NCBI RefSeq assembly: GCF_028290435.1
Contig: NZ_JAQGJV010000026.1
Coordinates: 1 to 63,428, forward strand
DNA: 63,428 nucleotides
DNA from: Devosia sp.
GTDB lineage: Bacteria > Pseudomonadota > Alphaproteobacteria > Rhizobiales > Devosiaceae
Direction of reading: 5' to 3'
The notes beneath the pieces are model-generated. The model had not been told where the DNA came from, made no database searches, and worked only from the letters and a program-made list of their open reading frames with translations. The position numbers and the translations under genes are program-made. Position 1 is the first letter of the stretch. Each line of letters starts with the position of its first letter. Below are positions 35,712-44,912 of the stretch, piece by piece.

Positions 35712-37003
35712 TGCCGGCCACTGCAACGGGTGGGCAGCTGTCGGATGTCCTGACGCCTGTATTTGCCTTCGGCTGCTTGTTTGCCAATTTTACGGTGACC
35801 TATTTGGGCGGCTACGCGCTGAACGGGTCGTTCCTTGCCTTGGCGGCGTCGGCCATGCTGACCTTGGTCATCGAGGGTCGGGTGCCACGATGGCCGTTGC
35901 TGGCGGTGGCGATCATTGTGGCTATCGTGGCGGTAAAGGCCATCGGGACCGAAAATGTCGAAGAGTCCGCGAAGTCCGGGGCGCAGATCATCGCGGCGGC
36001 GCTTTGCCTTTGCATCTTCAGTGTCCGCCGTGGCGGTCTGGTGCATCGGGAAGACTTCGCCGTGCTGTTTGGCCGGCTGATGACCCTGCATGCCGTGCTG
36101 TTGATCGCGCAGTGCATCGCGCTCAACGTCTTTGGATCGTTCGTCCTACAGAATCCGTTCGGGCCGTTTTCTGCTATCGGGCCGGCGGGCGAGCTTGGCG
36201 CGTTGCAGGCACCTTATCTGCCCTATGAAGACGGCGTCATGCGACCGAACGGATTCTATTCGGAGCCATCAGTCGCGGCGGCCTATACTGTTTTCGCGTT
36301 GGCCTGCGTATTATCGGCGACCACACTGCGAAGCGGGCGGAAAGTCACTATGGCGGTGGTTCTCGCCGCGGGCGCCTTTGCCACCTTTGCCTTGACGGGT
36401 TGGGTCATGCTGGGCGGTGTACTGGCCTGTTTCATGATGTTTGGCGCGCGCGGCATGAAATCGAGCCACAAGTTCGGCATTTACGCGCTGGCATTGCTGG
36501 CGGTGGTGGTTGCAGCTCTTGTGGGCGGGTCATACCTGATGGACCGGGTGGATGGCGCCGGTGAAATGGGCGGGTCAATCTATATTCGTTTCACCGGCCC
36601 GTTCATGCTGATCGGGGAGGTGCTGGGTAAGGGCCTGCTCGGTCTGCCGATCAATGACCCAACCTTCTTGCTAACGCGCGACTATCTGGTCGATTTTGCC
36701 GGTCGCCAGTTCTCAACCTTAGACAATTTCTACGTCTGGCTGGTCGTTTATTTCGGGCTGGCGGGACTGGGCTTCATTGTCTGGTGCCTGCTGCGACTGT
36801 GGCGAGCATTGCGAAGCCGGGGTAATCTCGCCTTGCCATTGGTGGTGCTAGCACTGTTCGCGGCAGCCACGGGGTCCGGATACAATAGCGTGTTTGTCCT
36901 GCCGCTGGCGGTAGCCTTGTCGATCGTCAGATCAGGGCCGGAGCGGGCCCTTGCCGAGCAGACTATCGGTGCAACTGTTCCGGCCGGTCTCGCAACACGA
37001 TGA
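35708..37003 (+). CDS. O-antigen polymerase/ligase-like membrane protein (Wzy-like)
   Basis: The 431-residue protein has ten or more hydrophobic segments and a long loop near residues 150-190 (LPYEDGVMRPNGFYSEPSVAAAY). It has a second hydrophilic region with RFTGP and TLDNFYVWLVVYFGLAG. This arrangement matches Wzy polymerases and O-antigen ligases, which share little sequence. Position between glycosyltransferases and a flippase favours polymerase. The start ATG overlaps the GT2 stop. Confidence 0.8.
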   Translation: MMPATATGGQLSDVLTPVFAFGCLFANFTVTYLGGYALNGSFLALAASAMLTLVIEGRVPRWPLLAVAIIVAIVAVKAIGTENVEESAKSGAQIIAAALCLCIFSVRRGGLVHREDFAVLFGRLMTLHAVLLIAQCIALNVFGSFVLQNPFGPFSAIGPAGELGALQAPYLPYEDGVMRPNGFYSEPSVAAAYTVFALACVLSATTLRSGRKVTMAVVLAAGAFATFALTGWVMLGGVLACFMMFGARGMKSSHKFGIYALALLAVVVAALVGGSYLMDRVDGAGEMGGSIYIRFTGPFMLIGEVLGKGLLGLPINDPTFLLTRDYLVDFAGRQFSTLDNFYVWLVVYFGLAGLGFIVWCLLRLWRALRSRGNLALPLVVLALFAAATGSGYNSVFVLPLAVALSIVRSGPERALAEQTIGATVPAGLATR

Positions 37004-38183
37004 CTGGTCCATCGTGAGACGCTTTGTGTTCAGCTTGCTTTTTGGCGGTGGCGCCTTTGCGAGCCTGATGTTGATTTCGGCGGAAATTGGCATGCTGCGC
37101 GGCGAGGACATTGTCGGGCCGTTTCTTGTCTTCTACTCCGCCGTCTATATTTTGGGGCAGGTGGCCTCGCTGGCCGGATACCAGCGCGGGCCTTATCTGG
37201 TTGCGCAAAATCTCGATGCGTCCGGGCGATTGAAGCCGCGGGCCAGCGTCGAGGCGGCCCTTTGGCTGGGGATCGTCCTGGGCGCGCTGCTGGCTTACAT
37301 GGGCGGGGACGTCAGCATTGCGGTCTATGGCGCTGGAGCCCTCCTCGTCGGCGTCCAGTTTATCGTCAGCGGCCTGGCCAACGGGCTCGGTCGCTTCGTC
37401 CTGTCTCGCCTGAATTTCGTGATCGTGCCGAACGCGATTTTCATCGTCATCATGCCGTTCGTCACGATGGACACCATGCGGCTCTACGGGCTTTGCCTGG
37501 CGGCAGGGGCCGGGCTGGGCCTGATCGCTCTCCGCCTTGCCGACTGGCGCAGGGTATCGGCCCCTCAGGTGGTGGGTCAGCCAGTCAAGATTCTGGATTT
37601 TGCGTCATTGGCCGTGACGATCCTGGTGAGCAGTATTTCCCAGCTCGATTTGTGGGTCGTCAGTCTGTTCGTCAGTGGCCAGGAGCTGTCGTATTATGCG
37701 TTCGCCAGTCGAATGACGATGGTTCTGACCTTCCCGGTCGTTGCCTATATCAACTCCATACAGCCGGTCCTCGCCAGTTTAGTGGCCGCGCAGGATCAGG
37801 CTGCCGTTCAACGCATTTTTGAGCGCTCTTATTACGCCGTCAGCCTGATGGTCGTCCTTGGCTTTGCTGCGCCGGTCTTCGCCAGCGTGTGGGGCTATAT
37901 GGTGTTCGGCATGTTCGAATGGCGCATTGCCGCGGTGGCCGCCGCGGCGTCAGTTGGATACACGCTATCGGCGCTGGTGCCACCATTTGAAGCCTTGAGC
38001 TACGCCCGAGGCCGCGAGGGGAGATATTTGCCCCATGTTGTCGCCGGTATCGCCGTGCAGGCAATTGCCGGCGTTTTCCTGGTTGCGGTGGGCTTGTTTT
38101 ATGTGCTGCCGGTGGTGGGTGGCCTCGTTCTGGGTGCGATCCGTTACGGGATGCGCAGAGAACTCGACCACCCGGATCACTAG
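36951..38183 (+). CDS. Polysaccharide flippase (Wzx/MOP superfamily)
   Basis: The protein of about 410 residues is almost entirely hydrophobic, with twelve or so helices. It begins near RRFVFSLLFGGGAFASLMLI, with later pairs such as SSISQLDLWVVSLFVSGQELSYYAFASRM, the MOP-family pattern. It would move undecaprenyl-linked units across the inner membrane. The start is unsure: a TTG at 36951 has GGAG at fair distance but overlaps the previous gene by 53 bases, while a GTG at 37014 has no clear site. Its TAG shares CTAG with the convergent spike gene. Confidence 0.82.
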   Translation: MPSRLSVQLFRPVSQHDDWSIVRRFVFSLLFGGGAFASLMLISAEIGMLRGEDIVGPFLVFYSAVYILGQVASLAGYQRGPYLVAQNLDASGRLKPRASVEAALWLGIVLGALLAYMGGDVSIAVYGAGALLVGVQFIVSGLANGLGRFVLSRLNFVIVPNAIFIVIMPFVTMDTMRLYGLCLAAGAGLGLIALRLADWRRVSAPQVVGQPVKILDFASLAVTILVSSISQLDLWVVSLFVSGQELSYYAFASRMTMVLTFPVVAYINSIQPVLASLVAAQDQAAVQRIFERSYYAVSLMVVLGFAAPVFASVWGYMVFGMFEWRIAAVAAAASVGYTLSALVPPFEALSYARGREGRYLPHVVAGIAVQAIAGVFLVAVGLFYVLPVVGGLVLGAIRYGMRRELDHPDH

Positions 38184-39145
38184 CTGGCAATCACCTGTCG
38201 GATGGGACTGGCGCTGGCGTTTTCCAGATTGTAACTGCCACTTTGGCCTTCAACGCTCTGCGGGCTGGCATCGTCAAAGGTAAGCGCGAGGCTATACGTC
38301 CCGCCGGGCAGTGACAGCGATGCCGCGTCGGCCGCGCGGGTCGCGGCGGTGCCGGACGTAATGATGGGGCTCGATGCCGCAACTTCCTTCGCCAATTGCG
38401 GCGCGTAGATGCGCAGGGTGACATCCAACAGCTCGCCCGGTGACAGGTTGAACATCAGCGCCCGCATATCGAGGCTAATCGTTCCCGGACTGCTCGTGAT
38501 CCAGGTGGCCGCAAGGCGGGTACGCGTTTCCAGATGGTCTGGACGATCGGCCGTGGCATAAGCGGTGGTGGTGCCGATCTCCTGCACATTGAGAAATGCA
38601 CCGGTGATGGCCGGCCAGGTGCCGGCAATTTTCTTGTAGAAACAACTGGCCGTCCAATGCTCGCCGATCCCGGCGGCGATCGCCCCGGCGCAGCCGAGGC
38701 GGGGGAACTGACTGCCCCCAGTGCTGTTTTCGTGCTGCAGGCGCAGTTCGACAAAGGGCAGGCCAGCTTCGGTGCCAGTGGCAGTGATCTCGACGGTGGC
38801 GAAATCGGCGGCGGTCCAACCGGTTGGCAGCGTGCCGCCCGCGCCGATGACGCCGAGGGCGGCGCCGGCCATTGCGGCGTTCGGTACGCGATTGGTGGCG
38901 GCCGGTTCGAGTGAGAGGCCGCGATCTGTCAGGGCGAGAGCGTCGATGTTGAAACTGTGCCAGACGCCACTGCTGTCCTGAGCCAGCTTCGGCGTGCTTC
39001 TGGTAAAGGTGAGCGCCGTCGCGCGATCCAGGGCAACGCCGCCGCGCATATAGCGGTCGTTGACGAAATCGGCGGCGTAGGCGGCGTCGACCGCCCACCA
39101 CGGATAGCTGGGGCGCCCTGTCATCAGGGTGAGGCCAACCATCAT
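38180..39145 (-). CDS. Phage/GTA head-spike fiber-like protein (GhsB-like)
   Basis: The 321-residue protein starts with a short Trp-rich segment, then ADFVNDRYMRGG, LTFTRST, and GLSLEPAATNRVPNAAM. Near the end it has SPIITSGTAATRAADAASLS. This series (colour-string DF...FTRxS...EPAxTN...TSGxAxTRAAD) is the hallmark of phage head-spike/fiber proteins, including GhsB of the Rhodobacter gene transfer agent. Between lie beta-rich, carbohydrate-binding-like sheets. It overlaps the small spike-base gene by 4 bases and the flippase gene by CTAG. No signal peptide. Confidence 0.72.
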   Translation of the reverse strand: MMVGLTLMTGRPSYPWWAVDAAYAADFVNDRYMRGGVALDRATALTFTRSTPKLAQDSSGVWHSFNIDALALTDRGLSLEPAATNRVPNAAMAGAALGVIGAGGTLPTGWTAADFATVEITATGTEAGLPFVELRLQHENSTGGSQFPRLGCAGAIAAGIGEHWTASCFYKKIAGTWPAITGAFLNVQEIGTTTAYATADRPDHLETRTRLAATWITSSPGTISLDMRALMFNLSPGELLDVTLRIYAPQLAKEVAASSPIITSGTAATRAADAASLSLPGGTYSLALTFDDASPQSVEGQSGSYNLENASASPIRQVIAS

Positions 39146-39405
39146 AGCAGGCCGACCAGCGCAGTGGCGGTGGTGCCCGTGGCCTTGAGGCGGCGGACAC
39201 GGATGGGAATAATCGAGCCGGTCTGCAGGCCGGCCAGGGTCAATTCGACGCCCGAGGCGAGTACGACGACGACGCTGCCGCCATTGCCGACATAGATGGC
39301 GCGCGTGGTTTCGCTCAGATCGGTTGCGTCATTGGGGGTGATGGAAAAGCCGGTCTCGGCTGGTGCTTCCAGGCTGCCGGCATGGTCGGCGTAACGATCG
39401 GGCAT
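39142..39405 (-). CDS. Spike base protein, Rcc01079 (GhsA)-like
   Basis: The 87-residue protein reads GFSITPNDATDLSETTRAIY, then VGNGGSVVVVLASGVEL and IPIRVRRLKATGTTATALV. This closely follows the spike base protein family named after Rhodobacter capsulatus Rcc01079 (GhsA). There, GhsA and GhsB form head spikes of the gene transfer agent that bind the recipient's capsule. AGGA lies about 5 bases before the ATG. The partner fiber gene follows with a 4-base overlap. No other phage or GTA gene is in the window. Confidence 0.75.
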   Translation of the reverse strand: MPDRYADHAGSLEAPAETGFSITPNDATDLSETTRAIYVGNGGSVVVVLASGVELTLAGLQTGSIIPIRVRRLKATGTTATALVGLL

Positions 39406-39505
39406 AGGGTCCTCGCTCAGATGGTTCGAGCCAGATTATGCGGTGTCGGCTAACGAGGGGGACAAGCGGGGCAGGGTGGATAATCGCCCTCATGATCGCG
39501 GGCTG

Positions 39506-41632
39506 TCAGGCCTGAGAAAAATAGGCGCCATAGCGCTTGGAATAGCCCGGGGCTGAACTGTCCTGCTGGTTGAGCACGGCGAGGATTTCAGCGCCATGGG
39601 ACTTGGCAGCGCCCAGACTGGCCAGCGCCTTGCGCGCCTCGGTCTGCGGTGTGGAGGCGTAACGCACGACGAACACGATCACGTCGGCGTGCTGGGCAAT
39701 ATAGAGGGTGTCGACGACCGGTCCGATCGGCGGGGTATCGAGCACTACGATGTCGAAACTGCGCCGCGCAGCGGTGATCAACTGCACAAAGGCGGTGCTG
39801 GCGATCAATTGGTCCGTCGGAAGGCTGCTGCGGTGGGCGCCGGCAATCACCGTCGCCGGACTGAGCGGGTCCCTGGCGGTGATTGCCTGGATATTGATCG
39901 CGTCCCCCGCTTCAGCGGTCAGATAATCGAGAAAGCCGACCGATGGCTCGATGCCCAGTTGGCGATGCACGCTGGGCTTGCGCAGGTCGCAATCAATCAG
40001 CAGGGTCGATTTTCCCGACAGGGCATAACTGCGGGCCAGCGCCAGGGCGGCGGTGGTCTTGCCTTCGTCGGGAGCCGTCGATGAAACCATGACGACCGTG
40101 CCCTGGCCGAACACCGTGCCGGATTTGGCCGCGCGATCCACCGAGGCTCGAACCCGGCGGACCGATTCGGAAAACACCGAAATTGGCGCGTTGACCATCA
40201 GTTCGGCAAAGCTGGTTTGGTCTGGACGGACTGTTTTCAGCCGTGGCAGGGACGAGGCCACCTTGACGCGAAGCACGGACTCCGCCTGCTCTTCACTGCT
40301 GAATCCGCCGATGACATTTTCATAGAGAAAGGCCAGGCCGACACCAAAGCTCAGCGCCGCAAGGGCGCTCAACGGTAAGATCAACTGTGGATTGGGAAAT
40401 GAGGGGGCCGCTGGCACCAAGGCGGGCGAAACCACGCGGCTATCGGCGACCTGCAGGTCGGCCTGGGCACTCAGGTCCTGCGCTCGCGCCAGCAGGGTTT
40501 CGTATTGGGTTCGGGCAATGCTGGCGTTTTGCTGGGATTCGTAGATTTGCGTCAGCACGCCCGGCGGCAGGTCGCTATTGAGGACCGCGGTGCGAAGGGT
40601 GTCGCGAAGCTGGTTTTCGCTGTTTCGCCCTTCGGCGATCGTTGCCTGCAGCGCCGTCAGTTCGGTCGTCGCGGCGTCGCGCAGCTCGGCGTCGAGACGA
40701 TCGAGTTCGGCACTCAGGCTGGCAGGAGCGGGCGCGCTATCGGCGAGCTGGGTGAGACTGTTGGCGATTTCCTCGCGCTGCCGAGCGAGCGCTCTGAGTG
40801 TATCGGAGGCCAGGGAGCCGGAGAGTTCGCCCCAATTGCCGGTCTCCACGCTTCGCCGAACGATATCTGCGGTCTGCGAACTCTGCTCGGCGGCATTTTT
40901 GATCGCCCCGATCTGATCGACCAAATCGGCGAGCTGGCTGTCGCCAGACTGGCCGACAAGACGATCGATGTTGTCGAAAATGAAATTATCGTACGAATTT
41001 TCGGAGGCCACGATCGCCTGGCGTGCCTGCTCGATCCGGGCCTGCAGAATGTCGTGCGATGCCAATGTGCCTGCCACTTTGGACGCGAGCTGATCCCTGA
41101 TATAGGCTTGGGTGATGGCATTGGCCAGGTCGGCAGCGTGCGTCGGGTTCTCCGAACGGGCCTGCACGGCGATCACATAGGTTAAGCCACGGCGCTGGGC
41201 GCTGACGGCGGCGCGCAGCCTGTTCAGCACTTCACCCAGGGCGCGCTGGCCGGTAGGCGCCGCTTCATTATCAGGGCGGACCAGGGCCAGCAGGCGCGCG
41301 GTCCATCCCGGGCCTGCCCCGAACTCGCTGTCGGAGGCCAGTTGCCGGTCCTCGATGACCTGCATTAGCACGGTGTCGGAGCGAACCAGTTCCACTTCGC
41401 TCTCGACGCGGGCGCTGTCGGAGCCGCTGTTGCGCACCTGGTTCTCGGGATCCAGCAGATCCTTGCGGCTTGGATCGACCATGATGAGTGCTGTGGCGGT
41501 GTAGATGGGCGTAAGCGCTAGTGTCGCCAGGCCTGCGGCAGCGACGATAGCAAGGGTGGTAATCGCAATTAAACGAAATTGCCGCCGCAACAGGCCGAAA
41601 ATGGCCCTTATGTCGATTTCGCCGTCGCTCAT
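39506..41632 (-). CDS. Polysaccharide co-polymerase and BY-kinase (Wzc/ExoP type)
   Basis: The 708-residue protein has a Wzz domain: helix 1 at about 20-42, a long periplasmic coiled region, and helix 2 at about 420-445 in LILPLSALAALSFGVGLAFL. A cytoplasmic tyrosine kinase follows, with Walker A STAPDEGKTT near 517, Walker A' LIDCDLRKPS, and Walker B IVVLDTPPIG. The tail YSKRYGAYF offers the autophosphorylated tyrosines. It controls chain length and export of the polysaccharide made by the facing locus. It is the first gene of a minus-strand unit that continues into the two spike genes after about 100 bases. Confidence 0.92.
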   Translation of the reverse strand: MSDGEIDIRAIFGLLRRQFRLIAITTLAIVAAAGLATLALTPIYTATALIMVDPSRKDLLDPENQVRNSGSDSARVESEVELVRSDTVLMQVIEDRQLASDSEFGAGPGWTARLLALVRPDNEAAPTGQRALGEVLNRLRAAVSAQRRGLTYVIAVQARSENPTHAADLANAITQAYIRDQLASKVAGTLASHDILQARIEQARQAIVASENSYDNFIFDNIDRLVGQSGDSQLADLVDQIGAIKNAAEQSSQTADIVRRSVETGNWGELSGSLASDTLRALARQREEIANSLTQLADSAPAPASLSAELDRLDAELRDAATTELTALQATIAEGRNSENQLRDTLRTAVLNSDLPPGVLTQIYESQQNASIARTQYETLLARAQDLSAQADLQVADSRVVSPALVPAAPSFPNPQLILPLSALAALSFGVGLAFLYENVIGGFSSEEQAESVLRVKVASSLPRLKTVRPDQTSFAELMVNAPISVFSESVRRVRASVDRAAKSGTVFGQGTVVMVSSTAPDEGKTTAALALARSYALSGKSTLLIDCDLRKPSVHRQLGIEPSVGFLDYLTAEAGDAINIQAITARDPLSPATVIAGAHRSSLPTDQLIASTAFVQLITAARRSFDIVVLDTPPIGPVVDTLYIAQHADVIVFVVRYASTPQTEARKALASLGAAKSHGAEILAVLNQQDSSAPGYSKRYGAYFSQA

Positions 41633-41715
41633 GAAGACCCCGCCGCAATCGCATTGAGCCTAGCCACAAATCTTCGGATTAGAGAGTCTTGCCTAGAGCA
41701 ATTTTCGCAATTTAA

Positions 41716-42492
41716 TCAGTTGCCGACTTGAAGTATTGCTGGGTCGCCATGCGGCGTCAATCTGACCGAGGTCAAGATGCCGGTCATGGCTGCGCCGGTG
41801 TCGATGCCGATGCGCCAGGGCGACAGCGTAGGCGTCGCGGCGGGGGTATGTCCATGCACGACGACCGTTCCGGCCTCGAAGGGTAGGTCGTCGCCGGGGC
41901 GCAGCCAGAGCAGGTCGCGTTCGCTCTGCTGCTCCAGCGGCACGCCGTGCCGCAGTCCGGCATGGACGAACACAGTATTGCCGACGCGCAGATAGAGGGG
42001 CAGGCTGCGCATAAACTCCACATGCCGCCTGGGCACGTGGCCGTGCAGGATCTGGCGTCGTTGCTCCAGAGTGTGGGCGTCAAAGTGCTCATCGATGGCG
42101 TAGGATTGCAGCGTCTGGTCGCCGCCAAATCGACGCCAGTCCGACCCTGAGAGGGGCTCATCGAGAAAGGCGAGCATCATGGTCTCATGATTGCCGGCAA
42201 GGCAGATGCGCCGATATCCGGCGGGCACGGGGGCCAGCAGGTGATCGAGCACTCCGGCGCTGTTGGGTCCGCGATCCACGTAATCGCCCAGCATGACGAT
42301 CCACTTCTCGCCCGCGAACGCGGCGCCATCGGCATAGATGGCCTGTTCGAGACGCTCAAGCTCTGCAAGGCATCCATGAACATCGCCGATCGCGTAGATG
42401 GCGGCGGGCCATTCCGCGACCGTCAGGCGCTGGCGTTCCGGCGCCGGTGGGGTGGGCGCGCCGAACAATGAACGCATAAGCGATTGCAGCAT
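41716..42492 (-). CDS. Metallophosphoesterase (PPP-like serine/threonine phosphatase)
   Basis: From the ATG at 42492 the protein has 258 residues with the metal motifs YAIGDVHGCLAEL, VMLGDYVDRGPNS, LAGNHETMM, VFVHAGLRHG and VVHGHTP. This is the bacterial PPP/ApaH-like phosphatase set. Substrates could be phosphoproteins, including the neighbouring BY-kinase, or small phosphoesters. A GTG at 42522 is also in frame. It lies upstream of the BY-kinase on the same strand, 83 bases away. Confidence 0.85.
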   Translation of the reverse strand: MLQSLMRSLFGAPTPPAPERQRLTVAEWPAAIYAIGDVHGCLAELERLEQAIYADGAAFAGEKWIVMLGDYVDRGPNSAGVLDHLLAPVPAGYRRICLAGNHETMMLAFLDEPLSGSDWRRFGGDQTLQSYAIDEHFDAHTLEQRRQILHGHVPRRHVEFMRSLPLYLRVGNTVFVHAGLRHGVPLEQQSERDLLWLRPGDDLPFEAGTVVVHGHTPAATPTLSPWRIGIDTGAAMTGILTSVRLTPHGDPAILQVGN

Positions 42493-42524
42493 GATATCAG
42501 TCCGGTTCGAGGCTGCGCCCACTA

Positions 42525-42553
42525 TTGCCCCGCGCGGCGCGCAATGCTAGATG
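42525..42553 (+). promoter_or_regulatory. Candidate promoter of tRNA-Thr
   Basis: TTGCCC (42525-42530), 17 bases, TAGATG (42548-42553) ends 10 bases before the tRNA. Spacing is ideal and each hexamer is a moderate match. The GC palindrome GCGCGGCGCGC fills the spacer. Confidence 0.4.
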
Positions 42554-42563
42554 CGGTCGCGTC

Positions 42564-42639
<76 letters not shown>

Positions 42640-42789
42640 CAAATCTCCAGCATTTATGCCCAGACGCTCCCGACCGCCCAAATCGGAGGATGGCTGTCTG
42701 GATAGCGAATTGTAGCGGCGCCCAATTGCCAGACGCGGCAAATCATCGGTGTATGGCGAGAATTGATTCTACAGAATGGGTTTTCGCAA

Positions 42790-44025
42790 ATGAAGAGCGA
42801 TGTCCTTGTGCTTGGCGCCGGGATCGTTGGCGTCAGCGTCGGCATCCATCTGGTCAAGCGTGGTCGCTCGGTGGTGCTGCTCGATCGGCAAGGCGCGGGA
42901 GAGGGAACCTCGTTCGGCAATGCAGGGCTGATCCAGCGCGAGGGCGTGGCGCCGCACCTGTTTCCGCAGGATATGGCGACGCTGCTCAAATATGCGCGCA
43001 ACCAGAGCACCAGCATGCGCTACCAGTGGCGGGCGTTGCCGCGCATATCGCGGTTTTTAGCGCAATATTGGTGGTCGTCGCGCGCATTGTCGTATCGTGC
43101 CATTGTCGAGGATTATTCCAAGTTCATCGCCCATGCGGTCAGCGAACACGCGCCGCTGGTCGAGGAGGCGGGTGCCACCGATCTCATCGGCAAGGCCGGC
43201 TGGATGCAGGCCTATCGCAGCGAGGCGAATTATCGCGCCGCCCGCGAACAGGCGGAGGCGTTTGAGCGGTTCGGCCTGGAGCACGAGGCGCTTGACGCCG
43301 ATGCGCTGCGTCAGCAAGAGCCGGGCATCACTGCCCCGCTTGCCGGCGCCGTCCATTGGACGCAGCCCTGGAGCGTGCGCGATCCGCTGGCGCTGACGCA
43401 GGCGTATCTCCGTCTGTTCCAGAAGCTGGGCGGCCAATTCGTCACCGGCGATGCGATGACGTTGCGCAGTGCTGCTGGGGGCTGGGAGGTTGACACCGTC
43501 GACGGCGCGGTGACCGCCAAGGAAGCTGTCATTGCCTTGGGGCCGTGGTCGGACAAGATGCTGCGCAAGCTGGGGCGCAGGCTGCCGCTGGGCGTCAAGC
43601 GCGGCTATCACATGCATTATGCCCCGCGCGGCAACGCGACCATTTCCATGCCGATCTATGATGACGCGGGTTTCCTCATCGCGCCGATGAATGGCGGCCT
43701 GCGCCTGACCACAGGGGCGGAATTTGCCTTGCTGGACGCGGCGCCCAATCCGGCGCAACTGGACGCCGCGGAAAAGATTGCTGCCGCCGATTATCCTTTG
43801 GGTGAGCGACTTAACCCAAGTCCTTGGATGGGTGCGCGTCCTTGTACGCCGGACATGAAGCCGGTCATCGGCCCCGAAGGCCGCGAGGGACTTTGGCTGG
43901 CGCTCGGCCATGCGCACCATGGCCTGACCCTGGGACCCGCCACCGGGCGGCTGCTAGCCGAAATGATGACTGGCCAGACGCCATTTATCGAGCCGACGCC
44001 ATATAGCGTTGCCCGGTTCGGCTAG
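42790..44025 (+). CDS. D-amino-acid dehydrogenase-like FAD oxidoreductase
   Basis: The 411-residue DAO-family protein has VLVLGAGIVGVSVGIHLVKRG with the FAD-binding glycines and acidic LLDRQGAGEGTSFGNAGLI. The C-terminus has GARPCTPDMKPVIGP and LWLALGHAHHGLTLGPATGRL. These are features of DadA, which deaminates D-amino acids at the membrane. Next to peptidoglycan-sugar genes, D-alanine or D-glutamate from stem peptides are likely substrates. Its TAG shares CTAG with the convergent murQ stop. Confidence 0.85.
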   Translation: MKSDVLVLGAGIVGVSVGIHLVKRGRSVVLLDRQGAGEGTSFGNAGLIQREGVAPHLFPQDMATLLKYARNQSTSMRYQWRALPRISRFLAQYWWSSRALSYRAIVEDYSKFIAHAVSEHAPLVEEAGATDLIGKAGWMQAYRSEANYRAAREQAEAFERFGLEHEALDADALRQQEPGITAPLAGAVHWTQPWSVRDPLALTQAYLRLFQKLGGQFVTGDAMTLRSAAGGWEVDTVDGAVTAKEAVIALGPWSDKMLRKLGRRLPLGVKRGYHMHYAPRGNATISMPIYDDAGFLIAPMNGGLRLTTGAEFALLDAAPNPAQLDAAEKIAAADYPLGERLNPSPWMGARPCTPDMKPVIGPEGREGLWLALGHAHHGLTLGPATGRLLAEMMTGQTPFIEPTPYSVARFG

Positions 44026-44912
44026 TCTTTTGCGTCTTGCAGGGCAGTGCGCAAGTTTCCACCCGCTGCGGTTAGGCGCTGCTGCGCGGCATCACGATCC
44101 AGCCCCAGGATCAGCATCGTCGTGGCCAGCTTGATGCTGCCCTCGGCGGTATCCAGCGCGGTTTTGGCGACGTCGTATTCGGCATCGGCTAGGGTTGCGA
44201 CCATCTTGACTGCGCGGTCCTGTAGCTTGACGTTGGTGGGGCGCATCTCGACCATCAGGCCGCGATAGACGAAGCCGAGGCGGATCATCACGCCGGTGGA
44301 AATGCAGTTGAGCGCGGCCTTCTGGGCCGTCCCGGCTTTCATCCGGGTGGACCCGGACAGCACTTCTATCCCGGTCTCGATCAGGATCGAAATATCTGCC
44401 ACTTCACCCAACCGACCGCCGCGATTGTTGAAGATGCCGATGGTCAGGGCGCCCTTGGCGCGGGCATGGATCAAGCCACCGATGGCATAGGGTGTGCGCC
44501 CGCTGGCGGCGAGGCCGATGACGACGTCGTTTTCGGACACATTGACGCTGTCTAGCCCATCCGTGGCGAGCTGTTCGCTGTCCTCGGCGCCTTCGGCGGC
44601 GTGGAACACCGCGTCCTTGCCTCCGGCCATCAGGGTGATCGCGCGCTCATAAGGCCAGTTGAAGGTCGGGGGTAATTCGGCCGCGTCCTGGGTGGCGATG
44701 CGGCCGGAGGTTCCGGCGCCGAGATAGATCAGTCGGCCGCCGCGGGCCAGGCGCTCGGCACCGCGATCAATCGCCTCGGCTATTGGTGCGCTCGCCGCCT
44801 GCACGGCCGCGATGGCAGCGTATTGGCCTTCGAGAATGCCGGCGACGAGGTCGGTGCTCGACCAATCTTCCAAGGTGGCATAGCGGGGGGAGGCGGCTTC
44901 GGTGGTGCTCAT
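44022..44912 (-). CDS. murQ: N-acetylmuramic acid 6-phosphate etherase
   Basis: MurQ cleaves the lactyl ether of MurNAc-6-phosphate to give GlcNAc-6-phosphate and D-lactate. The 296-residue SIS-domain protein has the signature LIYLGAGTSGRIATQDAAELPPTF-like region, GLAASGRTPYAIGGL and GIEVLSGSTRMKAGTAQK. The conserved catalytic glutamate lies in AAELPPT. The start at 44912 overlaps the upstream kinase stop as ATGA. Its partners here are the kinase, a binding-protein importer and anmK, a complete salvage set. Confidence 0.93.
   Translation of the reverse strand: MSTTEAASPRYATLEDWSSTDLVAGILEGQYAAIAAVQAASAPIAEAIDRGAERLARGGRLIYLGAGTSGRIATQDAAELPPTFNWPYERAITLMAGGKDAVFHAAEGAEDSEQLATDGLDSVNVSENDVVIGLAASGRTPYAIGGLIHARAKGALTIGIFNNRGGRLGEVADISILIETGIEVLSGSTRMKAGTAQKAALNCISTGVMIRLGFVYRGLMVEMRPTNVKLQDRAVKMVATLADAEYDVAKTALDTAEGSIKLATTMLILGLDRDAAQQRLTAAGGNLRTALQDAKD

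Noticed and set aside
38180..39405. A prophage remnant as the source of the spike genes
   Set aside because: No other phage gene, attachment site or integrase flanks them, and they abut the polysaccharide genes with 4-base overlaps. A relic cannot be excluded but is less likely.
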